The notes under the pieces are model-generated. The model worked only from the letters and a program-made list of their open reading frames with translations, had not been told where the DNA came from and searched no databases. 26,360 nucleotides of DNA from Chitinophagaceae bacterium UBA2793 (lineage in GTDB: Bacteria > Bacteroidota > Bacteroidia > Chitinophagales > Chitinophagaceae): assembly GCA_002352045.1 (NCBI GenBank), contig DEHT01000058.1, forward strand, positions 1 to 26,360, given 5' to 3'. A program made the translations under genes and the position numbers. Position 1 is the stretch's first letter, and every line of letters starts with the position of its first letter. Below are positions 14,183 to 22,751 of this stretch, in pieces.

Positions 14183-17023
14183 TTATTTTGCCAATTCGCC
14201 ATCGGCATTTAATTCAACAATTTCATAGCCCATATTTTGAATTCCGGGTAAAATTGTTTTTTTATCGCCAACCAATAAAATATTCATCTTTTTAATATCA
14301 AGATATTTTTTGGCAAGCTCATCAATTTCGTCTTTTGAAATAGATTTAAGAATGGCCATTTGTTGTTTCACATAATCAGCCGGTAAATCATATTCAACTA
14401 TCCTACCAATGAAGGCCGCTTTTTGTCCACCCGTTTCATAATTCCTTGCATCGGCCTGGCCTATTGAATTTTGCATAAAACTAATTTCATCGGATGTAAT
14501 GCCATTATCGAAATAATTTTTAATTTCTCTCAATACTTCACGCAAGGCACTGTCTGTAGCATTGGCTCTTATTCCACTGCTGAACGCCCATTCACCTGTA
14601 TATTTATTGCCCGAAAATCCGGTACGGGCACCATAGGTCCATCCTTTATCTTCACGCAAATTAATATTAACCCTGCTATTAAAAGATGCCCCCAGGGAAT
14701 AGTTCATTAATACCGAACGATAGTACTCTCCGGTAGCATCATATTTTAAATGTGTAAGTCCACCAATTCTAAACTCTGTTTGTGCGGCATTGGGAATATC
14801 TACCAAATAAATTTTAGTTTTTTCTATATTGGGCGATACAGCTCTATCGGGATAAACAGTTCCTTTAATTTTTAAGCTGTTTAAAAAAGAAAGCTTGGGC
14901 AATACTTGCTTTTCTACCATATCGCCTACCACTACCACTACCCCTTCATCGGCGCCAAAATAGTTGTTGTAATAACTCTGAATATCCTGTATGTTAATAT
15001 TCGCAATGGTTTCAACAGTACCTTCTGATGGAATGCCAAAAATATTTTCCTTACCATAGTTCAATACATCAAATACTTTTGAAGCCACATTTGCCGCAGA
15101 GGTGCGACTGTTGTTTATCGACTCCGTACGTTGTTTTTTAATTCTACTTAAATCATCTTCATTAAACTGAGGGTTAAACATACGCTCTTTGAGTAATTCC
15201 AACGTTTTGTCGATATTTTTTACAAGCGACTGCACACTTATTACAATGGCATCGGTAGAAGACCCCACACTAATATTGCTACCTAATTTTTCTAATGCTA
15301 AAGAAAACTGTTCGCTTGAATAGTTTTTGGTATCCTCATTCATCATTGAAGCAAACAAACTACTTAAACCCGCTTTTGAAAAATCAGCAGTTTCCATCAA
15401 CTTTCCGCCTTTTAAATAAATATTAATGGTTACAGTGGGTATTTCTGCATTTCTTGTACCTATCACTTTAATTTTATTTCCCAACACAGATGTCCAGTAT
15501 TGCGGAACTGCCACTATAGGATTTGCTCCTTGCCCCGGAATTTTTGAACGGTCGAAATTATCTTTTGCTTTTATATATTTTAAACCGGCATATCCGTAAT
15601 CGGGTTTTTTATATTTTGTAGAATCAATAAAATAATTATCGGCGCCTGCCATTAAGTCTTCTTTACCTTTTGGTAACGCACTTACCACCAGCCTGTTTTT
15701 ACCCTTAATGTATTTTGCATATACTCTTAATACATCCGCCTTTGTAACAGCATTAATATTGGCCAATTCCTTGCCAATTCTATTAGGATTTCCGGCAAAG
15801 GTTTGGTAAGATGCTAACCTGCTTGTTTTGCCCGAAACACTGGCAAGACCATTGATAATACGGCTTTCCTGCTGGCTTTTATATTTTTCAATGTCTTCGT
15901 CGGTAACACCTCTTTGCTCAAAAGCAAGCAATGCTTCATTGATTAACTGCTCCATTTCAGTAAGAGATTTACCAGGATAAGGAGATACAGATATAGTAAA
16001 CTCACCCGCCAATTCACTTGTGCTGTTGAATGCAGAAGCATTGGCAACCTTTTGTGATTTAACCATTGATTGATAGAATACCGAATTTCTACCCTGCCCA
16101 ATTATTTGAGCAAGCAGGCTCAAGGCATTCTCATCCGGATGGTACGACGCAACTGTTGGATACACTATACGCAGTTGTGGTATTCTTGCGTAGTTATCAA
16201 CATAACTGGCATACCTGTTTTTTTCTAATTGCACAGCAGGCATAGTTACGTTTTTCACCTCGGGGCCACGTGGAATAGAACCAAAATATTTTTCGGCCCA
16301 TTGCACTATTTGTTTTGGATTAACATCGCCACCAACGGTAAGAGTTGCATTATTGGGTCCATACCATCTTAAAAAGAAATTTTTCAAATCGTTTACATCG
16401 CTCCTGTTAAGATCTTCGAGATATCCAATGGTCATCCATGAATAAGGATGCCCGTATGGATATAAATTTTTAGAAGTAAACTCACTCAATAATCCATAAG
16501 GGCGGTTATCGTAGTTTTGCCCTCTTTCATTTTTTACGGTAGAACGCTGAATTTCAAATTTTTTCTGAGTAACAGCATCCAGTAAAAAGCCCATGCGGTC
16601 TGCTTCGAGCCAAAGCATTTTTTCTACCTGGTTGCTTGGTACGGTTTCAAAATAATTGGTTCTGTCTTTGTTGGTAGTACCATTTAAAGTACCTCCTGAT
16701 TCGGTAATTAATTTAAAATGCTGTTCATCTGCCACATTATCGCTTCCCTGAAACATCATGTGTTCAAAAAAATGGGCAAAGCCGCTTTTACCTATTTCTT
16801 CTCTTGCCGACCCTACATGATAGGTTACATCCACGTGCGCCACGGGGTCTGAATGATCTTCGTGTACCACTACCGTTAGCCCATTGGGCAAAACATACTT
16901 TTCGTACGGAATTACAATTTCATTTCCTTTTTTTGTTACTTTTTCTATAAGCCTGGTTTGAGCATTTGCAACTTGCAATGCCGCAATCATACTTATCAAA
17001 AAAATTGATTTTGCTTTGAACAT
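14183..17023 (-). CDS. Two-domain M16 family zinc peptidase, secreted
   Basis: I take the start at 17023 (946 aa) because it opens directly on a signal peptide, MFKAKSIFLISMIAALQ, cut near ANA|Q. An in-frame ATG at 17119 would add 32 residues in front of it, with no benefit. The N-terminal half carries the inverted zinc motif HFFEH (His84, Glu87, His88) and the distal ligand Glu166 in VKNERG about 77 residues later. The C-terminal half repeats the fold but has no HxxEH (GLSSLFASMMNED at the matching place) and keeps the REDKGWTYGAR segment that completes the substrate chamber. This is the pitrilysin/PqqL-like layout: one active and one degenerate half in a single chain, acting as a periplasmic oligopeptidase. 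The substrate is unknown. The gene is divergent from the glycan operon. Confidence 0.93.
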   Translation of the reverse strand: MFKAKSIFLISMIAALQVANAQTRLIEKVTKKGNEIVIPYEKYVLPNGLTVVVHEDHSDPVAHVDVTYHVGSAREEIGKSGFAHFFEHMMFQGSDNVADEQHFKLITESGGTLNGTTNKDRTNYFETVPSNQVEKMLWLEADRMGFLLDAVTQKKFEIQRSTVKNERGQNYDNRPYGLLSEFTSKNLYPYGHPYSWMTIGYLEDLNRSDVNDLKNFFLRWYGPNNATLTVGGDVNPKQIVQWAEKYFGSIPRGPEVKNVTMPAVQLEKNRYASYVDNYARIPQLRIVYPTVASYHPDENALSLLAQIIGQGRNSVFYQSMVKSQKVANASAFNSTSELAGEFTISVSPYPGKSLTEMEQLINEALLAFEQRGVTDEDIEKYKSQQESRIINGLASVSGKTSRLASYQTFAGNPNRIGKELANINAVTKADVLRVYAKYIKGKNRLVVSALPKGKEDLMAGADNYFIDSTKYKKPDYGYAGLKYIKAKDNFDRSKIPGQGANPIVAVPQYWTSVLGNKIKVIGTRNAEIPTVTINIYLKGGKLMETADFSKAGLSSLFASMMNEDTKNYSSEQFSLALEKLGSNISVGSSTDAIVISVQSLVKNIDKTLELLKERMFNPQFNEDDLSRIKKQRTESINNSRTSAANVASKVFDVLNYGKENIFGIPSEGTVETIANINIQDIQSYYNNYFGADEGVVVVVGDMVEKQVLPKLSFLNSLKIKGTVYPDRAVSPNIEKTKIYLVDIPNAAQTEFRIGGLTHLKYDATGEYYRSVLMNYSLGASFNSRVNINLREDKGWTYGARTGFSGNKYTGEWAFSSGIRANATDSALREVLREIKNYFDNGITSDEISFMQNSIGQADARNYETGGQKAAFIGRIVEYDLPADYVKQQMAILKSISKDEIDELAKKYLDIKKMNILLVGDKKTILPGIQNMGYEIVELNADGELAK

Positions 17024-17171
17024 CTTTGCAGGTTTTTTAATATAAGAATAAGCTTGAAATGTAGCCAAAAATTTGATTCGTTTCTTTATTGATTGATAGG
17101 CGGCATTATTTTCATTCATGCTATATTAAATAAAAACAGGAATTATAAATTGAATATAGCATTTTTGCAAA

Positions 17172-18173
17172 ATGAAAATGAATTTTGCCATTGTAGGTTG
17201 TGGCCGAATTGGCCGTCGTCATGCCGAGCAAATTTGCAAGGTAGGCAGGCTGGTGGCAGTATGCGATGTATTACACGAAAGCGCATTGGAACTGGCAGAA
17301 AAATATAATGCAAATATTTATTTAAGTATTGAAGCACTTTTGACCAATGAACCCGATGTGCAGGTTGTAAGTATTTGTACTCCGAATGGCCTTCATGCAG
17401 AACATAGTGTTAAGAGCCTGCTTGCCGGCAAACATGTATTGTGCGAAAAACCGCTTTGTATTCATTTGCAAGATGCAAAAAATATGATAGCAGCAGCCAA
17501 TGATGCAGATAGAAAATTGTTTGTGGTAAAACAAAACAGGTACAACCCACCGGTACAGGCAGTAAAAAATTTATTGAAAGAATACAAACTGGGAAAAATA
17601 CTTTCGTTTCAAATAAACTGTTTTTGGAACAGACCCAATAGCTACTATTCCAATAGTTGGAAAGGAACCCGGCAATTAGATGGCGGTTCGCTTTACACTC
17701 AGTTTAGTCATTTTATTGATTTATTGTATTGGTTTTTGGGTGATGTAAAATCGGTAAAGTCTATTCTTAAAAATTTTGAACACAGGGTATTGGAAATTGA
17801 AGACAGTGGTGTAGTAATTATAGAAATGATCAATGGTGCTATTGGCACATTAAACTTTACGGTGAACAGCTACCAAAAAAACATGGAAGGCTCTTTTACT
17901 ATTTTTGGCGAAAAAGGCACGGTAAAAATTGGTGGGCAGTATTTAAACGAATTAGAATACCAGTGCATTGAAAATACACATATCCAAAACCTACCGGCAG
18001 GCAACCCGGCCAATGCTTATGGATTTTACCAGGGCAGCATGAGCAACCACGATAAAGTGTATGAGAACTTAGTATTGGCAATTCAAAATCCAAAACATGA
18101 ATTTGCAAGTGCATTTGAAGGAATGAAAACAGTGGAAATAATTGAAAAAATATATTCGGCTAAAATACATTGA
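17172..18173 (+). CDS. Gfo/Idh/MocA oxidoreductase, WbpB/WlbA-like UDP-sugar 3-dehydrogenase
   Basis: The product is 333 aa. The Rossmann motif VGCGRIG (residues 8-14) binds NAD(P), and CEKPL with Lys93 is the family's catalytic-site signature. The C-terminal half has QNRYNPPVQ (residues 121-129), WKGTRQLDGGSLYTQFSH and His180, a pattern closest to WbpB/WlbA, which oxidises UDP-GlcNAc uronic acid at C3. ATG codons at 17172 and 17178 are both usable. It is the first gene of a four-gene operon; its TGA overlaps the TTG start of the epimerase by four bases. With that epimerase next door, synthesis of a UDP-ManNAc-type uronic acid is a fair inference, but the aminotransferase and acetyltransferase of the Pseudomonas pathway are absent here. 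Confidence 0.85.
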   Translation: MKMNFAIVGCGRIGRRHAEQICKVGRLVAVCDVLHESALELAEKYNANIYLSIEALLTNEPDVQVVSICTPNGLHAEHSVKSLLAGKHVLCEKPLCIHLQDAKNMIAAANDADRKLFVVKQNRYNPPVQAVKNLLKEYKLGKILSFQINCFWNRPNSYYSNSWKGTRQLDGGSLYTQFSHFIDLLYWFLGDVKSVKSILKNFEHRVLEIEDSGVVIIEMINGAIGTLNFTVNSYQKNMEGSFTIFGEKGTVKIGGQYLNELEYQCIENTHIQNLPAGNPANAYGFYQGSMSNHDKVYENLVLAIQNPKHEFASAFEGMKTVEIIEKIYSAKIH

Positions 18174-19228
18174 GAAAAATAATACACATCGTTGGCAACA
18201 GGCCGCAATTAATAAAATTAGCTGTGTTGCATCAATACCTCTCTCTGCATAGTGATGTGCAACAGTCAATCATTCATACAGGCCAGCATTATAGTTACTC
18301 CATGAACGAATTGTTTTTTGAAGAGCTTAGCATTCCAACCCCGGATATAAATTTTAATATTCAACATAGTAGTCCAAACGGATTTATTGGCCTGGCAGCA
18401 GATGCTTTGCAACAGTTTTTTGTTAAAGAACAAAATGCAGCCGCATTTGTTTATGGCGATACAAATTCTACTTTAGCCGCTGCCCTTGCTGCAACAAGAA
18501 CCCATACTCCGCTATTACATTTTGAAGCCGGTGTACGAACCGGCGACAATAGTATGCCCGAAGAAATTAACCGACTACTCACCGATCGCTTAGCTAATAT
18601 TAACTTCTGTTGCACACAAAATAATTTAAACAATCTTTTAGCAGAAGGTTATGGAAGCAGCATCCCATGCAAAACCATTTTGTCGGGCGACCTGATGCTG
18701 GATGCTTTTTTAAAAATTGCTCCCGGGAAAATTTCTACTCAATTACCAGATGAATTTATTCTTTGCACTATTCACCGTGCTGCAAATCTTAGTGATAAAA
18801 ATAATTTAGCGCATATTATTGATGCATTGAACCAACTACATCAACAAACAGCGGTAGTAATGCCCATTCACCCACATACTCAAAAGAAAATAGAATCGTA
18901 TGGCTTAGCCATTGAGTTTATTGCTTTACCCCCTGTTGGTTATCCACAAATGAAAAGCCTTTTGCAAAGGGCAGTATTTGTAATTACCGATAGTGGCGGC
19001 ACCAGCAGGGAAGCATACTTTAGCAATAAGCCTTCTCTAATAATTATGAACAAACCCTTTTGGCCCGAAATTATTGAGGCAGGTTGTGCATTGCAATCCA
19101 TTGCCCATAAAAATGAGATATTGAAAAATGTACAATTACTCAATAATCTTCCACTCCATTTCAACAGTGCTATATTTGGCAATGGAAACGCTGCGGCAAG
19201 CATTGGCGCAAACATCCGGGTTTCTTAA
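18170..19228 (+). CDS. UDP-GlcNAc 2-epimerase family enzyme (WecB/WbpI-like)
   Basis: The product is 352 aa, a single GT-B-like epimerase domain. Family motifs: VGNRPQLIKLA (residues 8-18; RPQ rather than WecB's RPE, as in WbpI-type enzymes), HTGQHYS, GDTNSTLAAALAA, HFEAGVRTGDNSMPEEINR, TIHRAAN and TDSGGTSREAYF. The enzyme inverts C2 of a UDP-N-acetyl hexosamine or its uronic acid, through elimination and re-addition of UDP. The start is TTG at 18170, because the frame is closed by TAA three codons upstream and the next Met (residue 45) would remove the conserved N-terminus. The TTG overlaps the TGA of the preceding dehydrogenase gene as TTGA, so translation is probably coupled. The preceding WbpB-like gene suggests a uronic acid substrate. 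Confidence 0.9.
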   Translation: MRKIIHIVGNRPQLIKLAVLHQYLSLHSDVQQSIIHTGQHYSYSMNELFFEELSIPTPDINFNIQHSSPNGFIGLAADALQQFFVKEQNAAAFVYGDTNSTLAAALAATRTHTPLLHFEAGVRTGDNSMPEEINRLLTDRLANINFCCTQNNLNNLLAEGYGSSIPCKTILSGDLMLDAFLKIAPGKISTQLPDEFILCTIHRAANLSDKNNLAHIIDALNQLHQQTAVVMPIHPHTQKKIESYGLAIEFIALPPVGYPQMKSLLQRAVFVITDSGGTSREAYFSNKPSLIIMNKPFWPEIIEAGCALQSIAHKNEILKNVQLLNNLPLHFNSAIFGNGNAAASIGANIRVS

Positions 19229-19241
19229 TTAATTTTTTAAA

Positions 19242-20360
19242 TTGGCTACACAAAAGAAAATATTAGTTTCTGTTATCTCCGACCTTACCACCGATCAACG
19301 GGTAATTAGAATTTGTACCTGCTTACAACAAATGGGTTTTAATGTTATGGTAATTGCACGCTCATTCAACAATAGCCTGCCTTTAGATAATTACAAATTT
19401 GAAGCAACAAGGATAAAATGTTTTTGTAAGAAAGGATTTTTACAATACGCAGAATTCAATATTAAACTGTTTATAAAATTGCTCTTTAGTAAAACAGATT
19501 ATTTATTATCAAACGACCTGGATACATTGTTGCCCAATTATATTGTGAGCAAAGTAAAAGGAAAAAAGATTTTTTACGACACACATGAATATTTTACCGG
19601 AGTACCGGAGCTGCGGCAATCGCCTTTTAAACGAAGGGTTTGGAAAACCATTGAGAATTGGATATTGCCAAAACTACCCATAGTATATACTGTAAATAAC
19701 TCGGTAAAAGATACCTACGAAAAAGAGTATGGCAATATCATTTCTGTAATACGCAATGTTCCCGTTACCGAAAGGATTGAACCAATGCCCTTACCAGAAA
19801 AATGGATTGGCAAAAAAATAATTTTAATGCAGGGTGCAGGTATCAATGTTGGCCGTGGCGGAATGGAATTATTACAAGCAGTTTCACTATTACCTGATGA
19901 GTTTTTTTTACTGTATATAGGCAGTGGAACAGAATGGGAAACCATTGCTCAAAAAACAAAAGAATGGAAATTAACCCATAGGGTTGAAATGATTGCCAAG
20001 CTTCCACCGGCACAATTAAAACGATATACCCTGCTGGCGCATATTGGTTGCAGTCTCGATTCTTTTGACGACATCAACTACTTGTTTAATCTGCCCAATA
20101 AAATATTTGATTATATTCATGCCGGTGTGCCGGTAATAGCAACAGCAATACCGGAAGTAAAAAAAATAATGGATGAATATAAATGTGGCATTTGCATTGA
20201 TAATCTTTTACCCGCAACTATTGCAGAAAGCATAATGCAATTAATGGATTCACCCCAAACTTATGAAGCCTTTAAACAACAATGTATAATTGCTGCAAAG
20301 GATTTATGTTGGGAAAATGAGTCAGAAAAACTAAAACAAATTTATAGGCCTTATTTGTGA
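19242..20360 (+). CDS. Glycosyltransferase (GT-B fold, GT4-like)
   Basis: The product is 372 aa. The N-terminal domain has a beta-alpha start (KILVSVISDLTTDQRV) and YDTHEYFTGVPEL, a segment common in Bacteroidota GT4 enzymes. The C-terminal domain has LMQGAG, LLYIGSGTEW and the nucleotide-sugar site near LPNKIFDYIHAGVPVIATAIPEVK (residues about 286-309), where the usual E-X7-E motif is weak. The start is TTG at 19242: a stop lies four codons upstream and the next Met is residue 31, inside the fold. It begins 13 bp after the epimerase stop and overlaps the next gene by four bases. It probably adds a sugar from the precursor made by the first two genes to a lipid-linked or surface glycan. Donor and acceptor are unknown. 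Confidence 0.87.
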   Translation: MATQKKILVSVISDLTTDQRVIRICTCLQQMGFNVMVIARSFNNSLPLDNYKFEATRIKCFCKKGFLQYAEFNIKLFIKLLFSKTDYLLSNDLDTLLPNYIVSKVKGKKIFYDTHEYFTGVPELRQSPFKRRVWKTIENWILPKLPIVYTVNNSVKDTYEKEYGNIISVIRNVPVTERIEPMPLPEKWIGKKIILMQGAGINVGRGGMELLQAVSLLPDEFFLLYIGSGTEWETIAQKTKEWKLTHRVEMIAKLPPAQLKRYTLLAHIGCSLDSFDDINYLFNLPNKIFDYIHAGVPVIATAIPEVKKIMDEYKCGICIDNLLPATIAESIMQLMDSPQTYEAFKQQCIIAAKDLCWENESEKLKQIYRPYL

Positions 20361-21499
20361 GCCATCGTTATTTACATATCATTTCTTTGGATGTGCCCTA
20401 CCCCGCCGATTATGGCGGTGTGATGGACATCTTTTATAAAATTTGCAGCCTTCACAATGCTGGCATTCGAATTTACCTGCATTGTTTTTCAAACGGCCGC
20501 CCACCGCAGGATGAACTGGACCAATACTGTGAGGAGGTTTTTTATTACAAAAGGAAAAATTTTTTTCAGGCATTGCCATTTAATATACCTTTTATGGTGG
20601 CTTCCCGAAACAACGATGCATTGCTAAATAATCTTCAAAAAGATAACCATCCAATTTTGCTCGAAGGAATTCAATGCAGTTACCTGCTGCATTGCAATGC
20701 ATTGCCCAATCGTAGATTTTATTTACGCTTACACAATACCGAATACCTCTATTACCAAAAGTTGGCAGAGTTGGAACAAAACATTTTTAAGAAATGGTAT
20801 TATCAGAATGAATGCAGGCTTTTAAAAAAGTATGAACAAAGCATAAGCCACAAAGCACCTCTTTTTGCATTGAGCAAAAGCGATATGGCAGTATATAAAA
20901 AACGGTTTGGCATTTTCACCATACATTTTATTCCTGCCTTTACGCCCTGGGAAAAATTAAACCCTGCAGAGGGCAAAGGAAAATATTGCCTGTACCATGG
21001 CAATCTCTCCATAAATGAAAACGAGCAAGCAGTGTTGTGGTTACTCAATAATGTGTTTTGCAAAACAAACATTCCTTTTATTGTTGCAGGCAAGCGGCCA
21101 TCCGACAAATTGGAAGCAGCCATTGAAAAATTTGCTAATTGCACTTTAATAGAAAACCCAACCAATAAAGAAATGCAGGAATTGGTAGAACAGGCACAGG
21201 TTAACGTACTTCCCTCCTTTAACAACACAGGTGTAAAACTGAAATTACTAAATGCTTTGTACAACGGCCGGCATTGCCTGGTAAACAAAGCAAGTATTGA
21301 AGGAGCCGAATTGGAACAAACCTGCACCATAGCGCAGGAGCCCGAAAAATTTTTAGCAGCAACCATTCAACTTTTTGGTAAAGAATTCTCCAAAGAAGAT
21401 TTGGCCGTAAGACAACAAGCTTTAGCCTTATGGTACAATAATGAAAGAAACGCCGCACAACTTATTTCATTGATTGATTTTGGCGTTGAAAAGCTCTAA
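20357..21499 (+). CDS. Glycosyltransferase (GT-B fold), second in operon
   Basis: The product is 380 aa. The N-terminus (YLHIISLDVPYPADYGGVMD) has the proline-glycine turn that starts many GT-B enzymes. FYLRLHNTEYLYYQ resembles the RxHNxE segment of Bacteroidota glycosyltransferases. The C-terminal half has LYHGNLSINENEQA, IVAGKRPS and VNVLPSFNNTGVKLKLLNAL, which together mark the donor-binding domain. The start is GTG at 20357, overlapping the preceding TGA as GTGA; the next Met is residue 23. The 3' end overlaps the stop of ftsE on the other strand by four bases (21496-21499), so no terminator separates the two genes. Sugar specificity is unknown. Confidence 0.85.
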   Translation: MSHRYLHIISLDVPYPADYGGVMDIFYKICSLHNAGIRIYLHCFSNGRPPQDELDQYCEEVFYYKRKNFFQALPFNIPFMVASRNNDALLNNLQKDNHPILLEGIQCSYLLHCNALPNRRFYLRLHNTEYLYYQKLAELEQNIFKKWYYQNECRLLKKYEQSISHKAPLFALSKSDMAVYKKRFGIFTIHFIPAFTPWEKLNPAEGKGKYCLYHGNLSINENEQAVLWLLNNVFCKTNIPFIVAGKRPSDKLEAAIEKFANCTLIENPTNKEMQELVEQAQVNVLPSFNNTGVKLKLLNALYNGRHCLVNKASIEGAELEQTCTIAQEPEKFLAATIQLFGKEFSKEDLAVRQQALALWYNNERNAAQLISLIDFGVEKL

Positions 21500-22182
21500 T
21501 GATTCACAGTAGCATTGTCCCACACTTTGCCGCTCTCTGTTTTAATGGTACGAGCCGGATATTTATTAATAACCCTGTAATCGTGTGTAGCCATAATAAT
21601 AGCAGTATCGTAGTCTTTAGCAATTTGAAACAACAGTTGCATAATTTCATCGCTTGTTTCGGGGTCTAAATTTCCGGTGGGCTCATCTGCCAATATCAGG
21701 CGGGGAGAGTTTAATAAAGCCCTTGCAATATCAACCCTTTGTTGTTCACCACCACTCAATTCAAAAGGCATTTTAAAACCTTTGGTTTTTAAATTCACTT
21801 TATCCAGCACATCGGCAATTTTTTCATCCATTAGTTTTTCATCTTTCCAGCCGGTTGCCTTTAAAACAAACTTGAGGTTGTTATTTACATTTCTATCGGT
21901 GAGCAATTGAAAATCCTGGAATACCACGCCTAAATTTCTGCGTAAAAACGGAACCGTTTTCCAGGTAAGCTTCCTCAATTCGTGCCCGGCCACCCAGCCT
22001 TCGCCGTTTTTTAATTCCAAATCGCCATACATGGTTTTGAGTAAGCTACTTTTTCCGGTGCCGGTTTTCCCAACTAAATACACAAACTCACCTTTATTGA
22101 TTGATATACTTACATCACTCAACACAAGGTTATCGCCCTGGTATATATTTACATTCTTTAATTCTACTATTGATTGCGACAT
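21496..22182 (-). CDS. ftsE: Cell division ATP-binding protein FtsE
   Basis: The product is 228 aa, the normal FtsE length. Walker A is GKTGTGKS (residues 38-45), the ABC signature LSGGEQQRVDIARAL, Walker B LILADEPTGNLD and the switch His in ATHD. The line of sequence VFQDFQLLTDRNVNNNL is typical of FtsE and separates it from LolD-type ABC ATPases, which are its nearest relatives. FtsE with the membrane partner FtsX controls peptidoglycan hydrolases at the division site. No ftsX is adjacent, so the pair is split in this genome. It has a good Bacteroidota promoter upstream and is divergent from the blaI operon. Confidence 0.9.
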   Translation of the reverse strand: MSQSIVELKNVNIYQGDNLVLSDVSISINKGEFVYLVGKTGTGKSSLLKTMYGDLELKNGEGWVAGHELRKLTWKTVPFLRRNLGVVFQDFQLLTDRNVNNNLKFVLKATGWKDEKLMDEKIADVLDKVNLKTKGFKMPFELSGGEQQRVDIARALLNSPRLILADEPTGNLDPETSDEIMQLLFQIAKDYDTAIIMATHDYRVINKYPARTIKTESGKVWDNATVNH

Positions 22183-22231
22183 AATTTATTTGGTTGATGG
22201 GTTCTTTACAGTATTACACTCGTCATTCGAG

Positions 22232-22262
22232 CAAATTTATAGCCGATACATCACCCGTACAA
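22232..22262 (-). promoter_or_regulatory. Bacteroidota-type promoter of ftsE
   Basis: On the minus strand TTG (22260-22262) is followed after 20 nt by TAAATTTG (22232-22239). Both boxes and the spacer fit the TTG-N17-23-TAnnTTTG consensus. The -7 box is 50 bp before the ftsE start. Confidence 0.7.
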
Positions 22263-22289
22263 CAAAAATTTAAAACATTCCTGTTAAAA

Positions 22290-22298
22290 TGTGGATAA
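22290..22298 (-). promoter_or_regulatory. DnaA-box-like motif upstream of blaI
   Basis: TGTGGATAA, the reverse of TTATCCACA, is a perfect DnaA-box sequence in the divergent ftsE/blaI spacer, eight bases before the blaI operator half-sites. Chance cannot be excluded. Confidence 0.3.
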
Positions 22299-22306
22299 CT
22301 ATATTT

Positions 22307-22332
22307 TTAGTTTTACAACTAAATAATTAGTT
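22307..22332. promoter_or_regulatory. Three-half-site operator in front of the blaI-type gene
   Basis: TTAGTT (22307-22312), AACTAA (22317-22322) and TTAGTT (22327-22332) alternate in orientation and repeat every 10 bp, making two overlapping dyads on one helix face. TAGTTTTA sequences inside the array (22308-22315 and 22328-22335) resemble the -7 box TAnnTTTG, so a bound repressor would cover the promoter. BlaI-family proteins bind dyads in their own promoters, though the half-sites known from staphylococci are of the TACA/TGTA type. The start codon of the repressor gene is 21 bp downstream. Confidence 0.6.
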
Positions 22333-22353
22333 TTATGTGGTAATAATAAAAAA

Positions 22354-22716
22354 ATGAGTAAACAATTAACCAGGGCCGAAGAACAAATAATGCAGGTAAT
22401 ATGGAAGCTCGACAAAGCTTTTTTAAGAGAAATAATGGAAGCATTGCCCGAGCCAAAGCCGCACAACAATACCGTTGCAACCATTATAAAAATATTGGTA
22501 GAAAAAGAATTTGTGGGTATTAATAGTTTTGGTCGCATGCATCAATACTATCCATTGATAGCAAAAGATGTGTACAGCAAATCGAGCCTTAAAACATTGG
22601 TAAAATCATATTTTGGAGGCAATTATAGCAACGCCGTTTCTTTTATGGTAAAAGAAAACGGTCTAAGTATTGAAGAGTTGGAATTGTTATTAAAGCAACT
22701 CAAAAAAAAGAGTTAG
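22354..22716 (+). CDS. BlaI/MecI/CopY-family repressor
   Basis: The product is 120 aa, within the usual length range. The N-terminus MSKQLTRAEEQIMQVIWKLD and the winged-helix segment NNTVATIIKILVEKEFVGINSFGRMHQYYPLI match the Penicillinase_R family, in which the wing is followed by a short helical dimerisation region (here residues about 75-120, ending in a Leu/Lys-rich helix). The family represses its own operon and is cut by the partner M56 metalloprotease when that protein senses a signal. That partner is encoded 35 bp downstream. A symmetric site array lies in front of this gene. The family is clear; the target genes other than its own operon are unknown. Confidence 0.92.
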   Translation: MSKQLTRAEEQIMQVIWKLDKAFLREIMEALPEPKPHNNTVATIIKILVEKEFVGINSFGRMHQYYPLIAKDVYSKSSLKTLVKSYFGGNYSNAVSFMVKENGLSIEELELLLKQLKKKS

Positions 22717-22751
22717 CATTTTCAATTTTTACTAATTAACACAATCCTATT

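Noticed and set aside
17024..17119. Longer N-terminus for the M16 peptidase (ATG at 17119)
   Set aside because: It would put 32 polar residues in front of a clear signal peptide. The ATG at 17023 opens directly on the signal peptide.
20803..21366. A 187-codon open frame on the minus strand within the second glycosyltransferase gene
   Set aside because: It lies fully inside a gene with clear glycosyltransferase motifs on the other strand, has no signal or family likeness, and fits a chance antisense frame.
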